Shown here piece after piece: positions 35,432 to 43,152 of a DNA stretch of 64,000 bases; position 1 is the stretch's first letter; every line of letters begins with the position of its first letter. Source of the DNA: Marinicauda algicola (lineage in GTDB: Bacteria > Pseudomonadota > Alphaproteobacteria > Caulobacterales > Maricaulaceae); contig NZ_CP071057.1 in NCBI RefSeq assembly GCF_017161425.1, positions 1,550,001 to 1,614,000 of the forward strand. Reading direction: 5' to 3'. The position numbers and the translations under genes are program-made. The notes under the pieces are model-generated. The model was not told the DNA's origin. It saw only the letters and a program-made list of their open reading frames with translations, and searched no databases.

Positions 35432-36556
35432 ATGCTGCGCCCCAGCGCTTCGCTCGCTGCCTGCCTCGTCCTTGCCGCCCCGGCCCTCGGCCAGGTCCAG
35501 ACCGAGCCCTACGAGAGCGAACAGGCCACCTTCCTCGTGGAGACGGTCGCGGAGGGGCTCGACTATCCCTGGTCGATCGCCTTCCTGCCCGGCGGCGCGA
35601 TGCTGGTGAGCGAGCGCGAAGGCGGGCTGCGCGTCATCGAGGCCGACGGCACGCTGCGCGAGGCGCCCGTGGCCGGACTTCCCGACGATGTCCTCGTGCT
35701 GCGCCAGGGCGGCCTGATGGAGATCGCCCTGCATCCCGACTTCGAGGACAATCGCATCGTCTATCTGAGCTATGCCGAGGGCAGCGAGGACGCCAACCGC
35801 ACCGCCCTCTACCGGGCCCGCCTGTCGGAGGATCTCTCCCGCCTGGAGCAGGGAGAGGACATCTTCCGCGTCAATTTCGACAAGGCCGCGGGCTTTCATT
35901 TCGGCGGGCGCATCCTGTTCCAGGGCGATCACCTCTATCTGACCCTCGGCGAAGGCGGGCGCTACGAGGAGGAGAGCCAGAACCCGGAAAACCATCTGGG
36001 CGGCGTGGTGCGGCTCGAACTCGACGGCACCCCGGCCGGCGCGGATATCGGCAACGGCGCCCCGGGCCTGTTCACCTACGGCCACCGGAACGTCCAGGGC
36101 ATCGACGTCAATCCGTCCACCGGCTCGATCTGGACGGTCGAACACGGGCCGCGCGGCGGCGACGAGCTGAACATCCTCGAAGCGGGGACGAATTACGGCT
36201 GGCCGGAAATCACCTACGGCATCAATTACGACGGGACGATCGTCACCGAGGAGCGCGAGCGCGAGGGCCTCGCCCAGCCGGTCTGGTACTGGAACCCGTC
36301 CATCGCTCCGGCGGGCATCGCCTTCTATGACGGGGAGGCGTTCGAGCACTGGCAGGGCGATCTGTTCGTCGCGGCGCTTGCCGGCAGCCAGCTCCAGCGC
36401 CTCGAGATGGACGGCGATCGCGTCATCGGGGTCGAGCCGCTGCTCGCCGACGCGGGCCTGCGCTTCCGCGACGTCAAGGTCGGCCCGGACGGTGCGCTCT
36501 ACGTGCTGGTGGACGATTACGAGGGTGCGGTCCTGCGGATCACGCCGGCCGGCTGA
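35432..36556 (+). CDS. PQQ-dependent aldose sugar dehydrogenase-like protein
   Basis: 374 residues from the ATG at 35432 (GGAGA upstream). A signal peptide (LRPSASLAACLVLAAPALG) is followed by a six-bladed propeller with GLDYPWSIAFLPGG, MLVSEREGGLRVI, GGLMEIALHPDF, HFGGRILFQGDHLYLTLGEGG, YGHRNVQGIDVNP and EHGPRGGDELNILEAGTNYGWP. These are hallmarks of the soluble glucose/sorbosone dehydrogenase family, including the catalytic His in FHFGGR. It likely oxidises periplasmic sugars using PQQ. PQQ synthesis genes are not in the window. Confidence 0.93.
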   Translation: MLRPSASLAACLVLAAPALGQVQTEPYESEQATFLVETVAEGLDYPWSIAFLPGGAMLVSEREGGLRVIEADGTLREAPVAGLPDDVLVLRQGGLMEIALHPDFEDNRIVYLSYAEGSEDANRTALYRARLSEDLSRLEQGEDIFRVNFDKAAGFHFGGRILFQGDHLYLTLGEGGRYEEESQNPENHLGGVVRLELDGTPAGADIGNGAPGLFTYGHRNVQGIDVNPSTGSIWTVEHGPRGGDELNILEAGTNYGWPEITYGINYDGTIVTEEREREGLAQPVWYWNPSIAPAGIAFYDGEAFEHWQGDLFVAALAGSQLQRLEMDGDRVIGVEPLLADAGLRFRDVKVGPDGALYVLVDDYEGAVLRITPAG

Positions 36557-36749
36557 CCGGGCGCGGAGCGCGCACCGCGAGCGCGGCGACAAGGCCCGCC
36601 GCAGCGACCACGGCCGCGCCGGTGGCAAGGTTCGTAACCAGATCGCGTATCGGGCTCTCGCCTGCCATGAAGACGACGAGGCCCGCAGCGAAAGCCGCGA
36701 ACTGGATCGCGTAGGAGATCAGGACGTTCGACCAGGTCTTGCGCGTCAT
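36540..36749 (-). CDS. Small two-helix membrane protein, unknown
   Basis: 69 residues with two hydrophobic helices (NVLISYAIQFAAFAAGLVVFMAG and AAVVAAAGLVAALAVR) and a basic start. AGGTGA lies upstream of the ATG. It overlaps the 3' end of the sugar dehydrogenase by 17 bases, tail to tail. No family recognised; the hydrophobic pattern and ribosome site make it plausible. Confidence 0.5.
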   Translation of the reverse strand: MTRKTWSNVLISYAIQFAAFAAGLVVFMAGESPIRDLVTNLATGAAVVAAAGLVAALAVRAPRPVSRPA

Positions 36750-36804
36750 TTTGCATCACCTTTCCGGCCCCCGGAGACAGCGCTGCAAGACACGGGCCAA
36801 TTCG

Positions 36805-37386
36805 TTAACGCGCGCCCCAGGGCGGAGGCGGCGCCTCGACCGGGCCGGCCAGGTCGAAGCGGGCCGCGAAATGGCGGTCCGGCCGGTCGAGGGCATAGGT
36901 CAGCGTCTGCGCCTGCGGGTCGAGCGCGAGTGTCCAGACATTGTCCATCGAGGCGGCAATCGCCTCGCGCTCGAACAGGGCCCGGGACTCCGCGTCGGCC
37001 GGAAACCGCGCGGTGAGCCCGGTAACGGGCGCCTCGGTCTCGCCGCCATACTGCGTCAGCACGTCCTCGCTGCCGTCCTCGTGGCGGTGGTCGTGCTTCA
37101 GGCGCAGCCGCCCGTCCTCGAGCCGGGTCACGACCCAGGTGCGCGAGCGATCGTCGCCGACATGGAGCGGCATGCGCACGGTGGCGGCATCGCATTCGCG
37201 CACATGGACCGTCAGGGTCTCGCCCGCCCAGTCCGCGTCGCGCGGATCATCGGACACGACCGAGCCCTGGAAGGCCGCGCCGCACAGGGACTGCAGGCGG
37301 GAAAAGAGATCGTCCTGCGCCGCTGGCTCGGGCGCGCAGGCCAGCAGGGCGAGCGGCGCCAGGGCGCAGGGGAGCGCGCGCCTCAA
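36805..37386 (-). CDS. Putative lipoprotein, unknown, coupled to the SDR gene
   Basis: 193 residues starting at a TTG that shares TTGA with the stop codon of the SDR gene. No ATG or GTG is available nearby in frame. The N-terminus RRALPCALAPLALLACAPEP carries the lipobox LLAC. The mature protein has LQSLCGAAFQGSVVSDD, HVRECDAATVRMPLHVGDDRSRTWVVTRL and LKHDHRHEDGSEDVLTQYGGET, a pattern I have seen in uncharacterised proteobacterial secreted proteins. Function unknown. Being coupled to the SDR suggests cotranscription rather than a shared pathway. Confidence 0.65.
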   Translation of the reverse strand: MRRALPCALAPLALLACAPEPAAQDDLFSRLQSLCGAAFQGSVVSDDPRDADWAGETLTVHVRECDAATVRMPLHVGDDRSRTWVVTRLEDGRLRLKHDHRHEDGSEDVLTQYGGETEAPVTGLTARFPADAESRALFEREAIAASMDNVWTLALDPQAQTLTYALDRPDRHFAARFDLAGPVEAPPPPWGAR

Positions 37387-38258
37387 ACCGTCCGCCCCCG
37401 CGCCTTGTCCTTCAGCGCCTCGAAATCCACCCCGAACATCTCGGCGAGGATCTTCTGGTTGCCGCCCTCGGGATCGGGAACCTGGCCGGCGGTGAGCCCG
37501 CCATCGACGACCAGGGCCTGGCCGGTCACGAAGCGCGCCGCGTCGCTGGCGAGATAGAGCACGGCCTCGGCGATGTCGCGACCCTCCCCGCCCACCGGCA
37601 GCGGCTGGGCGAACGGGGCGAGCTGGCGCAGCGTCTCGTACTTCTCCTCCGCCTCGTCCTGGGTGAGGCCCATCGCGCGGCCGAACACCGCGGTCGTGAT
37701 CATGCCCGGATTGACGCAGTTGACCCGGATCCTGTCGGAGGCGAGCCGTACCGCGGCGAGCTTGGTCAGATGAATGATCGCGGCCTTGGCGATGGAATAG
37801 TTCACCGGCCCGTAATTGGTCCCGATCCCGGCCACCGAGCTCGTCGACACGATCGCTCCGCCACCCTGCTTCCGCATCACGGGGATGGCGTGCTTGATCC
37901 CCAGCAGCGCGGCGCGCACGTGCAGGCTCATCACCCGGTCGAAGGCGTCGGCCCTGATGTATTCCATCTCCGCGTCGGGCTCGGCCGTTCCGGCATTGTT
38001 GAACAGGATGTCGAGCCTGCCGAACTCCTCGACCGCCACGTCGATCATCGCCTTGATGTCGTCCTCGCGCGTGACGTCGGTCCTGACGAAGCGGATATCG
38101 GGAGAGCCCTGCGCGATCGCCTCGCCGCGATCGGCCTGGATGTCGGCGAGGACCACCTTGGCGCCCTCGGCCTCGAAAAGTTCGACCGTCGCGCGGCCGA
38201 TCCCGCTCGCGCCGCCGGTAATGACCGCCACCTTGCCGTCGAGCCGTCCGCCCATCAT
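37383..38258 (-). CDS. Short-chain dehydrogenase/reductase
   Basis: 291 residues of the classical SDR type. The cofactor loop is VITGGASGIGRATVELFEAEGAKVVLADI; the Asp at the end of the second strand predicts NAD(H) preference. The structural motif is NNAG, the catalytic Ser is in VSTSSVAGIG, and YSIAKAA gives Tyr and Lys. It ends with VTGQALVVDGGLTAG and an unusual 35-residue C-terminal extension. The substrate is unknown. GGGGAGGAC precedes the tandem ATG codons at 38258 and 38255; the second is equally possible. Confidence 0.9.
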   Translation of the reverse strand: MMGGRLDGKVAVITGGASGIGRATVELFEAEGAKVVLADIQADRGEAIAQGSPDIRFVRTDVTREDDIKAMIDVAVEEFGRLDILFNNAGTAEPDAEMEYIRADAFDRVMSLHVRAALLGIKHAIPVMRKQGGGAIVSTSSVAGIGTNYGPVNYSIAKAAIIHLTKLAAVRLASDRIRVNCVNPGMITTAVFGRAMGLTQDEAEEKYETLRQLAPFAQPLPVGGEGRDIAEAVLYLASDAARFVTGQALVVDGGLTAGQVPDPEGGNQKILAEMFGVDFEALKDKARGRTV

Positions 38259-38362
38259 CGTCCTCCCCGTTTTCTCGAACGGCGTTCATGGGAGCATGTT
38301 CGCGCGGCTAAGGAAAGCGTCTCGCGAAGGCGGGTGCACCGGGTCCGCAAGGACCGGCCGCC

Positions 38363-38599
38363 TCAGACGCCGGGGAGCCAGTGGCGGGCCATCTGCCTGC
38401 GCCACCGCTCGCGGCGGATCCGGCGGTTCTCGAGATCGGCGATGTGCTCGGCCCAGGACAGCGTCATGAAACCGAGCGAGGCGAGCAGCAGGCCTGACAG
38501 GACGAGCGGATCGTGCGCGGGGTCGTCGAAGATCATGAACTGGGCGCCGGCCGCGCCGGTCAGCACGAGCGCCGTTCCCAACACTCTGAGAGCCGCCAT
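38363..38599 (-). CDS. Small two-helix membrane protein, unknown
   Basis: 78 residues from the ATG at 38599, which has GGGGAGG upstream; an in-frame start at 38695 lacks this. Two hydrophobic segments (LRVLGTALVLTGAAGAQFMIF and LVLSGLLLASLGFMTLSWAE) are followed by a very basic tail (RRIRRERWRRQM). No recognisable family. Confidence 0.6.
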   Translation of the reverse strand: MAALRVLGTALVLTGAAGAQFMIFDDPAHDPLVLSGLLLASLGFMTLSWAEHIADLENRRIRRERWRRQMARHWLPGV

Positions 38600-38772
38600 G
38601 CCGACCTCCCCGCCAAGGCGCGCGAATCGATGCGTGCCGAGGCACAGGATACCCCACGCACGGGTCCGGTCGGCGCGGGGCGGAGAGTTATCCACAGCTT
38701 GGCGAGGAAACCCCGCCGGCCCGGCGACCTGCCTCGCCTGAAACCGCCCGTCGAGGGCGGGCGGGGTGGCGA

Positions 38773-39090
38773 CTACAGGCTCTTCTTGCCCTCGCGCCAG
38801 CGCTCCATGGACTGGGAGATCGCGAAGGTCTCGCGGTATTTCGGGCTGTCGGAGGGGCGCGGCGGGCGCACGCTCGTCAGCGCCATGATCTCGGCGAGCT
38901 TGTTATGGGCCGCGCCGGCCTGGCCGGCGCCGATATAGGCATGCAGTTCGACGAGGGAATCAGACAGCGGGTCGTCGGCGCGGATGACGAAATAGGGCTC
39001 GTCCTCGGCGAGATCGGGCAGGCAGTCATACTTGCTCGGATTGGCCCTAGAGCCGAGCGGCGGGCCGGAATGATCGCCGGACGCGGACAT
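38773..39090 (-). CDS. Conserved-looking soluble protein, unknown
   Basis: 105 residues, no signal peptide, AGGGAGG before the ATG. The central part DEPYFVIRADDPLSDSLVELHAYIGAGQAGAAHNKLAEIM suggests a small alpha/beta or helical fold. The C-terminus (PRPSDSPKYRETFAISQSMERWREG) is charged. I cannot assign a family. Confidence 0.6.
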   Translation of the reverse strand: MSASGDHSGPPLGSRANPSKYDCLPDLAEDEPYFVIRADDPLSDSLVELHAYIGAGQAGAAHNKLAEIMALTSVRPPRPSDSPKYRETFAISQSMERWREGKKSL

Positions 39091-39199
39091 GGAAAGCCTC
39101 CCTTCGAGAGAATCGGATGGATCGGGCGACAGACTAGCCGGGCCGGGACCTGCTTGTCGCGGGGGCAGAGGCGTTGCGCCGCAGGCCTGCGGCGCAAGG

Positions 39200-40090
39200 C
39201 TAGGCCGGCCGGCCGAGCAGCGCCTCCACGCTGGCGCCGCGCGCCATGGACTGCCCGAAGAACAGGCGCATCACGCCGGGAGCTCCCTCGAAGGGAACGC
39301 GTGTGAGATGGGCGGCAAGGTCCGGCGCAATCGAGCCCTCGGGGGCAAGGGGCACGAGATCGGCCACCGCCTGCTCGAACCGCCCACGGTCGACGGCCTC
39401 GTCTCCTGTGAGATCGGCGATGCGCTCGAGCACCACGACCGAGCAGGCCGGCGAGGCGCCCGCGTCGCGCAGCGTCGTCAGCGACATGCCGTCCAGGACC
39501 TGGGCGCGCTGGCGCGCCACGCCGTTATAGATGCCGAACATCATCGAGCCGTGCTCGGCATCGGCCGCGCTGGTGAAGATCTGGTGACCGAGCAGCAGGG
39601 CGCGGCCGTGATAGCGCACGCCCTCCACGCCGGCGGTGAAGTGCAGGCGCGAGCGGCCGCGCCATTCGATCATGGTGATGTCGTGAATGAAGCGCCCCGG
39701 CAGGTCGTGGGAGGCGCGCGTCGAGCGCCAGATCCCCTCGTAGGCCGAGCCGCGCTGCCGGGTGTTGCGCACCGATTCCTCGTAGATGCTCTCGGGCAGC
39801 CAGTCTCCCGGCCGGCCCGCCGGACCGGCGATGTCGGGCAGGTCCACCCCGAGCCGCTCGGCGAAGTCCGGCAGGGTGCGCTCCCAGTCGATCAGGGTGA
39901 ACCCCTCGATCCGCTCGCCGACATAGCGGCTCAGGAGCGCGAGATTGTGCTCGGAGGGATGGACCGAGCCGGCCACCCAGCGCCCGACCAGGGACTTGTC
40001 GACATTGAGCGCGGAGGCGAGCGCGGTGCGGCTCATCACCAGCGCCTTGAGAACGAGCCCGAGCTTGTCGGAGAAGTCCGCGATCTTCAT
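39200..40090 (-). CDS. Xre-like helix-turn-helix regulator
   Basis: 296 residues. Residues about 15-55 (MSRTALASALNVDKSLVGRWVAGSVHPSEHNLALLSRYV) form a lambda-repressor/Xre-type helix-turn-helix. The remaining 230 residues are a separate domain of unknown type with RSRLHFTAGVEGVRYHGRALLLGHQIF and a late CSVVVLERIADL strand. It is transcribed away from the duplicated secreted-protein module, with its start 185 bases from the first module gene. This makes it the likely local regulator (inference from position and the shared upstream element). Confidence 0.75.
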   Translation of the reverse strand: MKIADFSDKLGLVLKALVMSRTALASALNVDKSLVGRWVAGSVHPSEHNLALLSRYVGERIEGFTLIDWERTLPDFAERLGVDLPDIAGPAGRPGDWLPESIYEESVRNTRQRGSAYEGIWRSTRASHDLPGRFIHDITMIEWRGRSRLHFTAGVEGVRYHGRALLLGHQIFTSAADAEHGSMMFGIYNGVARQRAQVLDGMSLTTLRDAGASPACSVVVLERIADLTGDEAVDRGRFEQAVADLVPLAPEGSIAPDLAAHLTRVPFEGAPGVMRLFFGQSMARGASVEALLGRPA

Positions 40091-40139
40091 TCGACAACCC
40101 TGCCGCAGGATGCGCGGCCTTGCAACTCCTATTCAACCC

Positions 40140-40150
40140 TTGCGCAACCG
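40140..40150 (+). promoter_or_regulatory. Putative operator element, module copy 1
   Basis: TTGCGCAACCG lies between the Xre-like regulator and the first module gene, and the same 11 bases occur upstream of the second copy. A related TTGCAACTCC lies just upstream (40120). Confidence 0.5.
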
Positions 40151-40275
40151 TGGTTCCAGGCGATGCGCGCGCCGGCGGACGCCGATGCATCTGCACGCTC
40201 CCCCCGCATTCGACCAGAACCCGCCCCGTTCGAAGCGCCGGGTGGTCCGGCGCGCAACGCAAATGGAGAACAGGT

Positions 40276-40731
40276 ATGAAAATCCTTTCCCCCCTGAGCG
40301 TGGCCGCCGGCGTCCTGCTGCTGGTCACCGGCCCGCTTGAAGCCCAGTCGCGCTCCGACCGCGACGAGCCCCGCGTGGAACGCGAGGAGCGCCGCGGCAA
40401 CGGCCTCGCGCGGTTCGCCGCCCGGGCCCTCGGCGCCAGCGAGGAGGAGGCCGAAGCCGCCGCCCTCCTGCTGCCCGCCGTCCAGCAGCTGCGTGCGTCC
40501 GGCCGCCGTGACGGCGACAGGGAGCGCGCCGCGGGTGATCTCGACGGCGACGGCGTCGTGGGCCTTGCCGACTGCGAACTCGCCCTGCGCAACCCGGAGG
40601 GCCTCGAGCAGGCCGCGTTCGACTATCTGCTCGAGATCGAGCGCATCAAGGGCGAGTCCGGCGAGGACCTGAGTGGCTGCGGCGAGCAGCTCGGCCTGCT
40701 CCTGCCCGCGGTGCAGAAAATCCGCGACTGA
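40276..40731 (+). CDS. Exported LLLPAVQ-motif protein, module copy 1
   Basis: 151 residues with GGAG before the ATG at 40276. After a signal peptide (LSPLSVAAGVLLLVTGPLEAQS) the protein is strongly charged. It carries the motif twice, ALLLPAVQQLR and, at the very C-terminus, GLLLPAVQKIRD. Between them is DLDGDGVVGLADCELAL, a dockerin/EF-hand-like calcium loop (Asp at positions 1, 3, 5 and 12). Cysteines are in ADCELAL and LSGCGEQ. It is the first gene of the duplicated module and no known family was recognised. Confidence 0.65.
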   Translation: MKILSPLSVAAGVLLLVTGPLEAQSRSDRDEPRVEREERRGNGLARFAARALGASEEEAEAAALLLPAVQQLRASGRRDGDRERAAGDLDGDGVVGLADCELALRNPEGLEQAAFDYLLEIERIKGESGEDLSGCGEQLGLLLPAVQKIRD

Positions 40732-40797
40732 CCGGGTGCCGGCGCGTCCCGTCCCCCGGCGCGCCGGCAGCCCTTCCCTCGATCCAGGAGAACCGAG

Positions 40798-41616
40798 ATG
40801 ACCCGCCTCATTCCCGCCGGCGCGATCGCGATCGCGCTGGCCGCCCCGGCCTTGGCCGACGAGACCCACCTGCCCACCCCGGTGCACGACATCATCGTCA
40901 CCAACTACATTCCCGCCATCCAGGTCTCGGTGACGAACGTCTCCCAGAGCCCGTGGGCCGAAGAGCGCGAGCTTCGCGTCACCAGCGCGGATCCCCAGAT
41001 CGCGATCGACGGCCAGGTCTGGTGCGAGCACGCCCTCGGCACCCAGGCCTACGCGGTCCGGGCCCGGGCCTATCTGGCCAACGCCGTGCTGCAGAGCAGC
41101 GAGGTGTTCGTGCTGGCCGCGAGCGGGGCCTCGGCGCCGCAGAACTTCTCCGGCACGCACGCGCTGGAGAATTTCGAGCTGCAGATCGATTACGACATTC
41201 CGAGAAGCTGGGACTCCGGCGCCACGCTCACCTTCAATCCGGTGAGGGTCGTGGAGGAGCGCCTGGAAAGCTTCGTCGGGAACGGTGCGGGCACGCCGGC
41301 CGACTTCCTGCGTACCGATGACGTGTTCGAAACCTCGATCACGCTGAGCGTCGCCGGCTGGTGCCGGTGGAGCGAGTTCGAACCCAACAAGGAATACGGC
41401 GGCCTGCGCAAGATCGAGATCCCGGTTCACATCTTCTACCGGCGCGATCCCGACGCCCGCGACCGCGTCACCGCCATGGATACGCCCGGAACGGTGGCCG
41501 CTGCCGAACCGTCACGGGCGCGCCCGCAGGTGTCCACGCGCGATGGCTCGGCGAGGCCGCCCGCGAGCGACACCCGCCCGGCCCGGGCAAGGCCGGTGCG
41601 CGCCCGGCCGGAGTGA
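40798..41616 (+). CDS. Exported two-cysteine-block protein, module copy 1
   Basis: 272 residues, GGAGAA upstream. A signal peptide (LIPAGAIAIALAAPALA) precedes a beta-rich domain of about 190 residues. Its blocks ERELRV, SADPQI, GQVWC, ALGTQAYA, NGAG, DFLRT, DVFETS and GWCRW are shared with the protein at 42309. The two conserved cysteines (in QVWC and GWCRW) probably form a disulfide. The C-terminal tail (about 45 residues) is Arg/Pro/Ala-rich with RPARARPVRARPE. Not recognised as a known family. Confidence 0.7.
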   Translation: MTRLIPAGAIAIALAAPALADETHLPTPVHDIIVTNYIPAIQVSVTNVSQSPWAEERELRVTSADPQIAIDGQVWCEHALGTQAYAVRARAYLANAVLQSSEVFVLAASGASAPQNFSGTHALENFELQIDYDIPRSWDSGATLTFNPVRVVEERLESFVGNGAGTPADFLRTDDVFETSITLSVAGWCRWSEFEPNKEYGGLRKIEIPVHIFYRRDPDARDRVTAMDTPGTVAAAEPSRARPQVSTRDGSARPPASDTRPARARPVRARPE

Positions 41617-41662
41617 CGCCTCGCGAAGGCGCCGGGCGGACCCTCCCCGCCCGGCGCCCTTG

Positions 41663-41678
41663 CCGGTTGCGCAACCGG
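41663..41678. promoter_or_regulatory. 16-bp perfect palindrome, module copy 2
   Basis: CCGGTTGCGCAACCGG, 103 bases before the second module's first gene. It contains the TTGCGCAACCG element of copy 1, and TGCAACTTC follows at 41692. Confidence 0.6.
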
Positions 41679-41781
41679 TGACGCGCGCTGCTGCAACTTC
41701 CCGACGCCCCCTCCAGGGGCGAGATTGGCATCGACTGCAGCCGCGCCACCGGCCCGGCTGCGCTTTCAAGGAGATCCGACG

Positions 41782-42282
41782 ATGAAGACCCTGCTTGCCC
41801 TGAGCCTGTCGAGCGCGCTCGCGCTGGGTGCGTTCGTCCCCGCTTATGCCCAGCAGGAGCGGGCCGGCCGGGCCGAGCGCGGCGCGGTGGCCGCCCCCGA
41901 GACGCCGCAGGAGACTATCGGGGTCGAACCCGACGAGATCGATGCGCGCGCCCAGGATGAGCGCGCCGGCCTGCTCCTGCCGGCCGTCCAGAAATACACC
42001 GGCGCGGACGGCGAGCCCTGCCCGGCGGCCGGCTATATCCATATCGACGGCGTCGACGGCGAAACGGCCGGGGCCGCTGGCAGGCCCGCACGGGCCGCGC
42101 CGGCCGACCTGGCGCCCCGCGCGCCCGCCCCCGAGCCCTGTCAGCCCCAGGCGACGAATTTCGGCGTGCTTCTGGACGGCACGTCCCAGTCCGGCGGCAG
42201 CGACGAGGACGAGGGCGAGGAAAGCCGCGCCCCCGGCGAGGCGGAGATCACGCTGAAGGCGCCGCCCGCGCCGAACGACTAG
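41782..42282 (+). CDS. Exported LLLPAVQ-motif protein, module copy 2
   Basis: 166 residues with AAGGAGA before the ATG at 41782. A signal peptide (MKTLLALSLSSALALGAFVP, cleaved near AYAQ) leads into low-complexity Ala/Pro/Glu-rich sequence. One motif is present, GLLLPAVQKYTGADG, followed by PCPAAGYIHIDGVDGE. The distal half is again disordered-looking with one Cys (EPCQPQ) and an acidic stretch (SDEDEGEE). Unlike copy 1 it lacks the calcium-like loop and the terminal motif. Function unknown. Confidence 0.65.
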   Translation: MKTLLALSLSSALALGAFVPAYAQQERAGRAERGAVAAPETPQETIGVEPDEIDARAQDERAGLLLPAVQKYTGADGEPCPAAGYIHIDGVDGETAGAAGRPARAAPADLAPRAPAPEPCQPQATNFGVLLDGTSQSGGSDEDEGEESRAPGEAEITLKAPPAPND

Positions 42283-42308
42283 ACGCCGCATTCACGCTGG
42301 AGGATCCC

Positions 42309-43133
42309 ATGCGCCACCGCCTGCTTCTCGCCGCGGCCTGCCTGACCGCCGCCGCTGCCTCGCCCGCACAGGGTGACGAGACCGACTTCCCCATGGCGAT
42401 GCAGGACATCGTCATCACGTCCCATCACGCACCGATCCAGATCACGGTGCGCAACATCTCCGCCAGCACCGATCCGGCCGAGCGCGAGCTGCGCGTCGTC
42501 TCTGCCGACCCCCAGATCGAGGTCACCGGCCAGGTGTGGTGCAAGACCGCGCTGGGCACGCAGGCCTACGCCACGCGCGTCCAGGCGATGATCGCCAACG
42601 TCACGCTGTGGGCGAACGACGACATCTTCGATGTCGGCAATGCCGGCCAGTCCCACATCCAGACCTTCCCGGGCAATCCGGAGATCGCAAATTTCGATCT
42701 CGACTTCACCTACGAGGTTCCCGAGAGCTGGGATCCCGAGACCCTGGTGGAGCTGAGGATGAATCCGGTGGAGATCGTCGAGGACCGCCTCGCGACCTTC
42801 GTGCAGAACGGGGCGGGCAGCGCGGCCGACTTCCTGCGGACCACCGACGTGTTCGAGACGTCGGTCCCTCTCTCCGTCATCGGCTGGTGCCGCTGGGACG
42901 AGTACGAGGCCGGCCAGGAATACATGGGCGTGCGCAAGCGCGAGATTCCGGTGCGGATCTTCTATCAGGGCGACCCGGACATCGCCGACCCGATCGTGAC
43001 GGTCGGCGGCGCGAACCAGGTCGCCGCGCAGCCGGCAGACCGGGCGCGGGCCACGCTGGCCCCGGCGCGCGGTACGCAAGGCGCCCCGCCGGCGCGCACC
43101 GATCCGCCGCGGCGGGCCCGGCCCAACCGCTGA
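42309..43133 (+). CDS. Exported two-cysteine-block protein, module copy 2
   Basis: 274 residues, GGAGG upstream, 26 bases after the preceding gene. A signal peptide (RLLLAAACLTAAAASPAQG) precedes a domain clearly paralogous to that at 40798 (ERELRV, SADPQI, GQVWC, ALGTQAYA, DVFETS, GWCRW, in the same order). The tail is again basic and Pro/Ala-rich, ending RRARPNR. The spacing and shared blocks show a tandem duplication of a two-gene unit. Function unknown. Confidence 0.7.
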   Translation: MRHRLLLAAACLTAAAASPAQGDETDFPMAMQDIVITSHHAPIQITVRNISASTDPAERELRVVSADPQIEVTGQVWCKTALGTQAYATRVQAMIANVTLWANDDIFDVGNAGQSHIQTFPGNPEIANFDLDFTYEVPESWDPETLVELRMNPVEIVEDRLATFVQNGAGSAADFLRTTDVFETSVPLSVIGWCRWDEYEAGQEYMGVRKREIPVRIFYQGDPDIADPIVTVGGANQVAAQPADRARATLAPARGTQGAPPARTDPPRRARPNR

Positions 43134-43152
43134 CCGCCGCCTCGCGCGCCCC

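Noticed and set aside
37387-38289. An N-terminal extension of the lipoprotein frame through the SDR gene
   Set aside because: It is the out-of-frame shadow of a complete SDR; the signal peptide starts at 37386.
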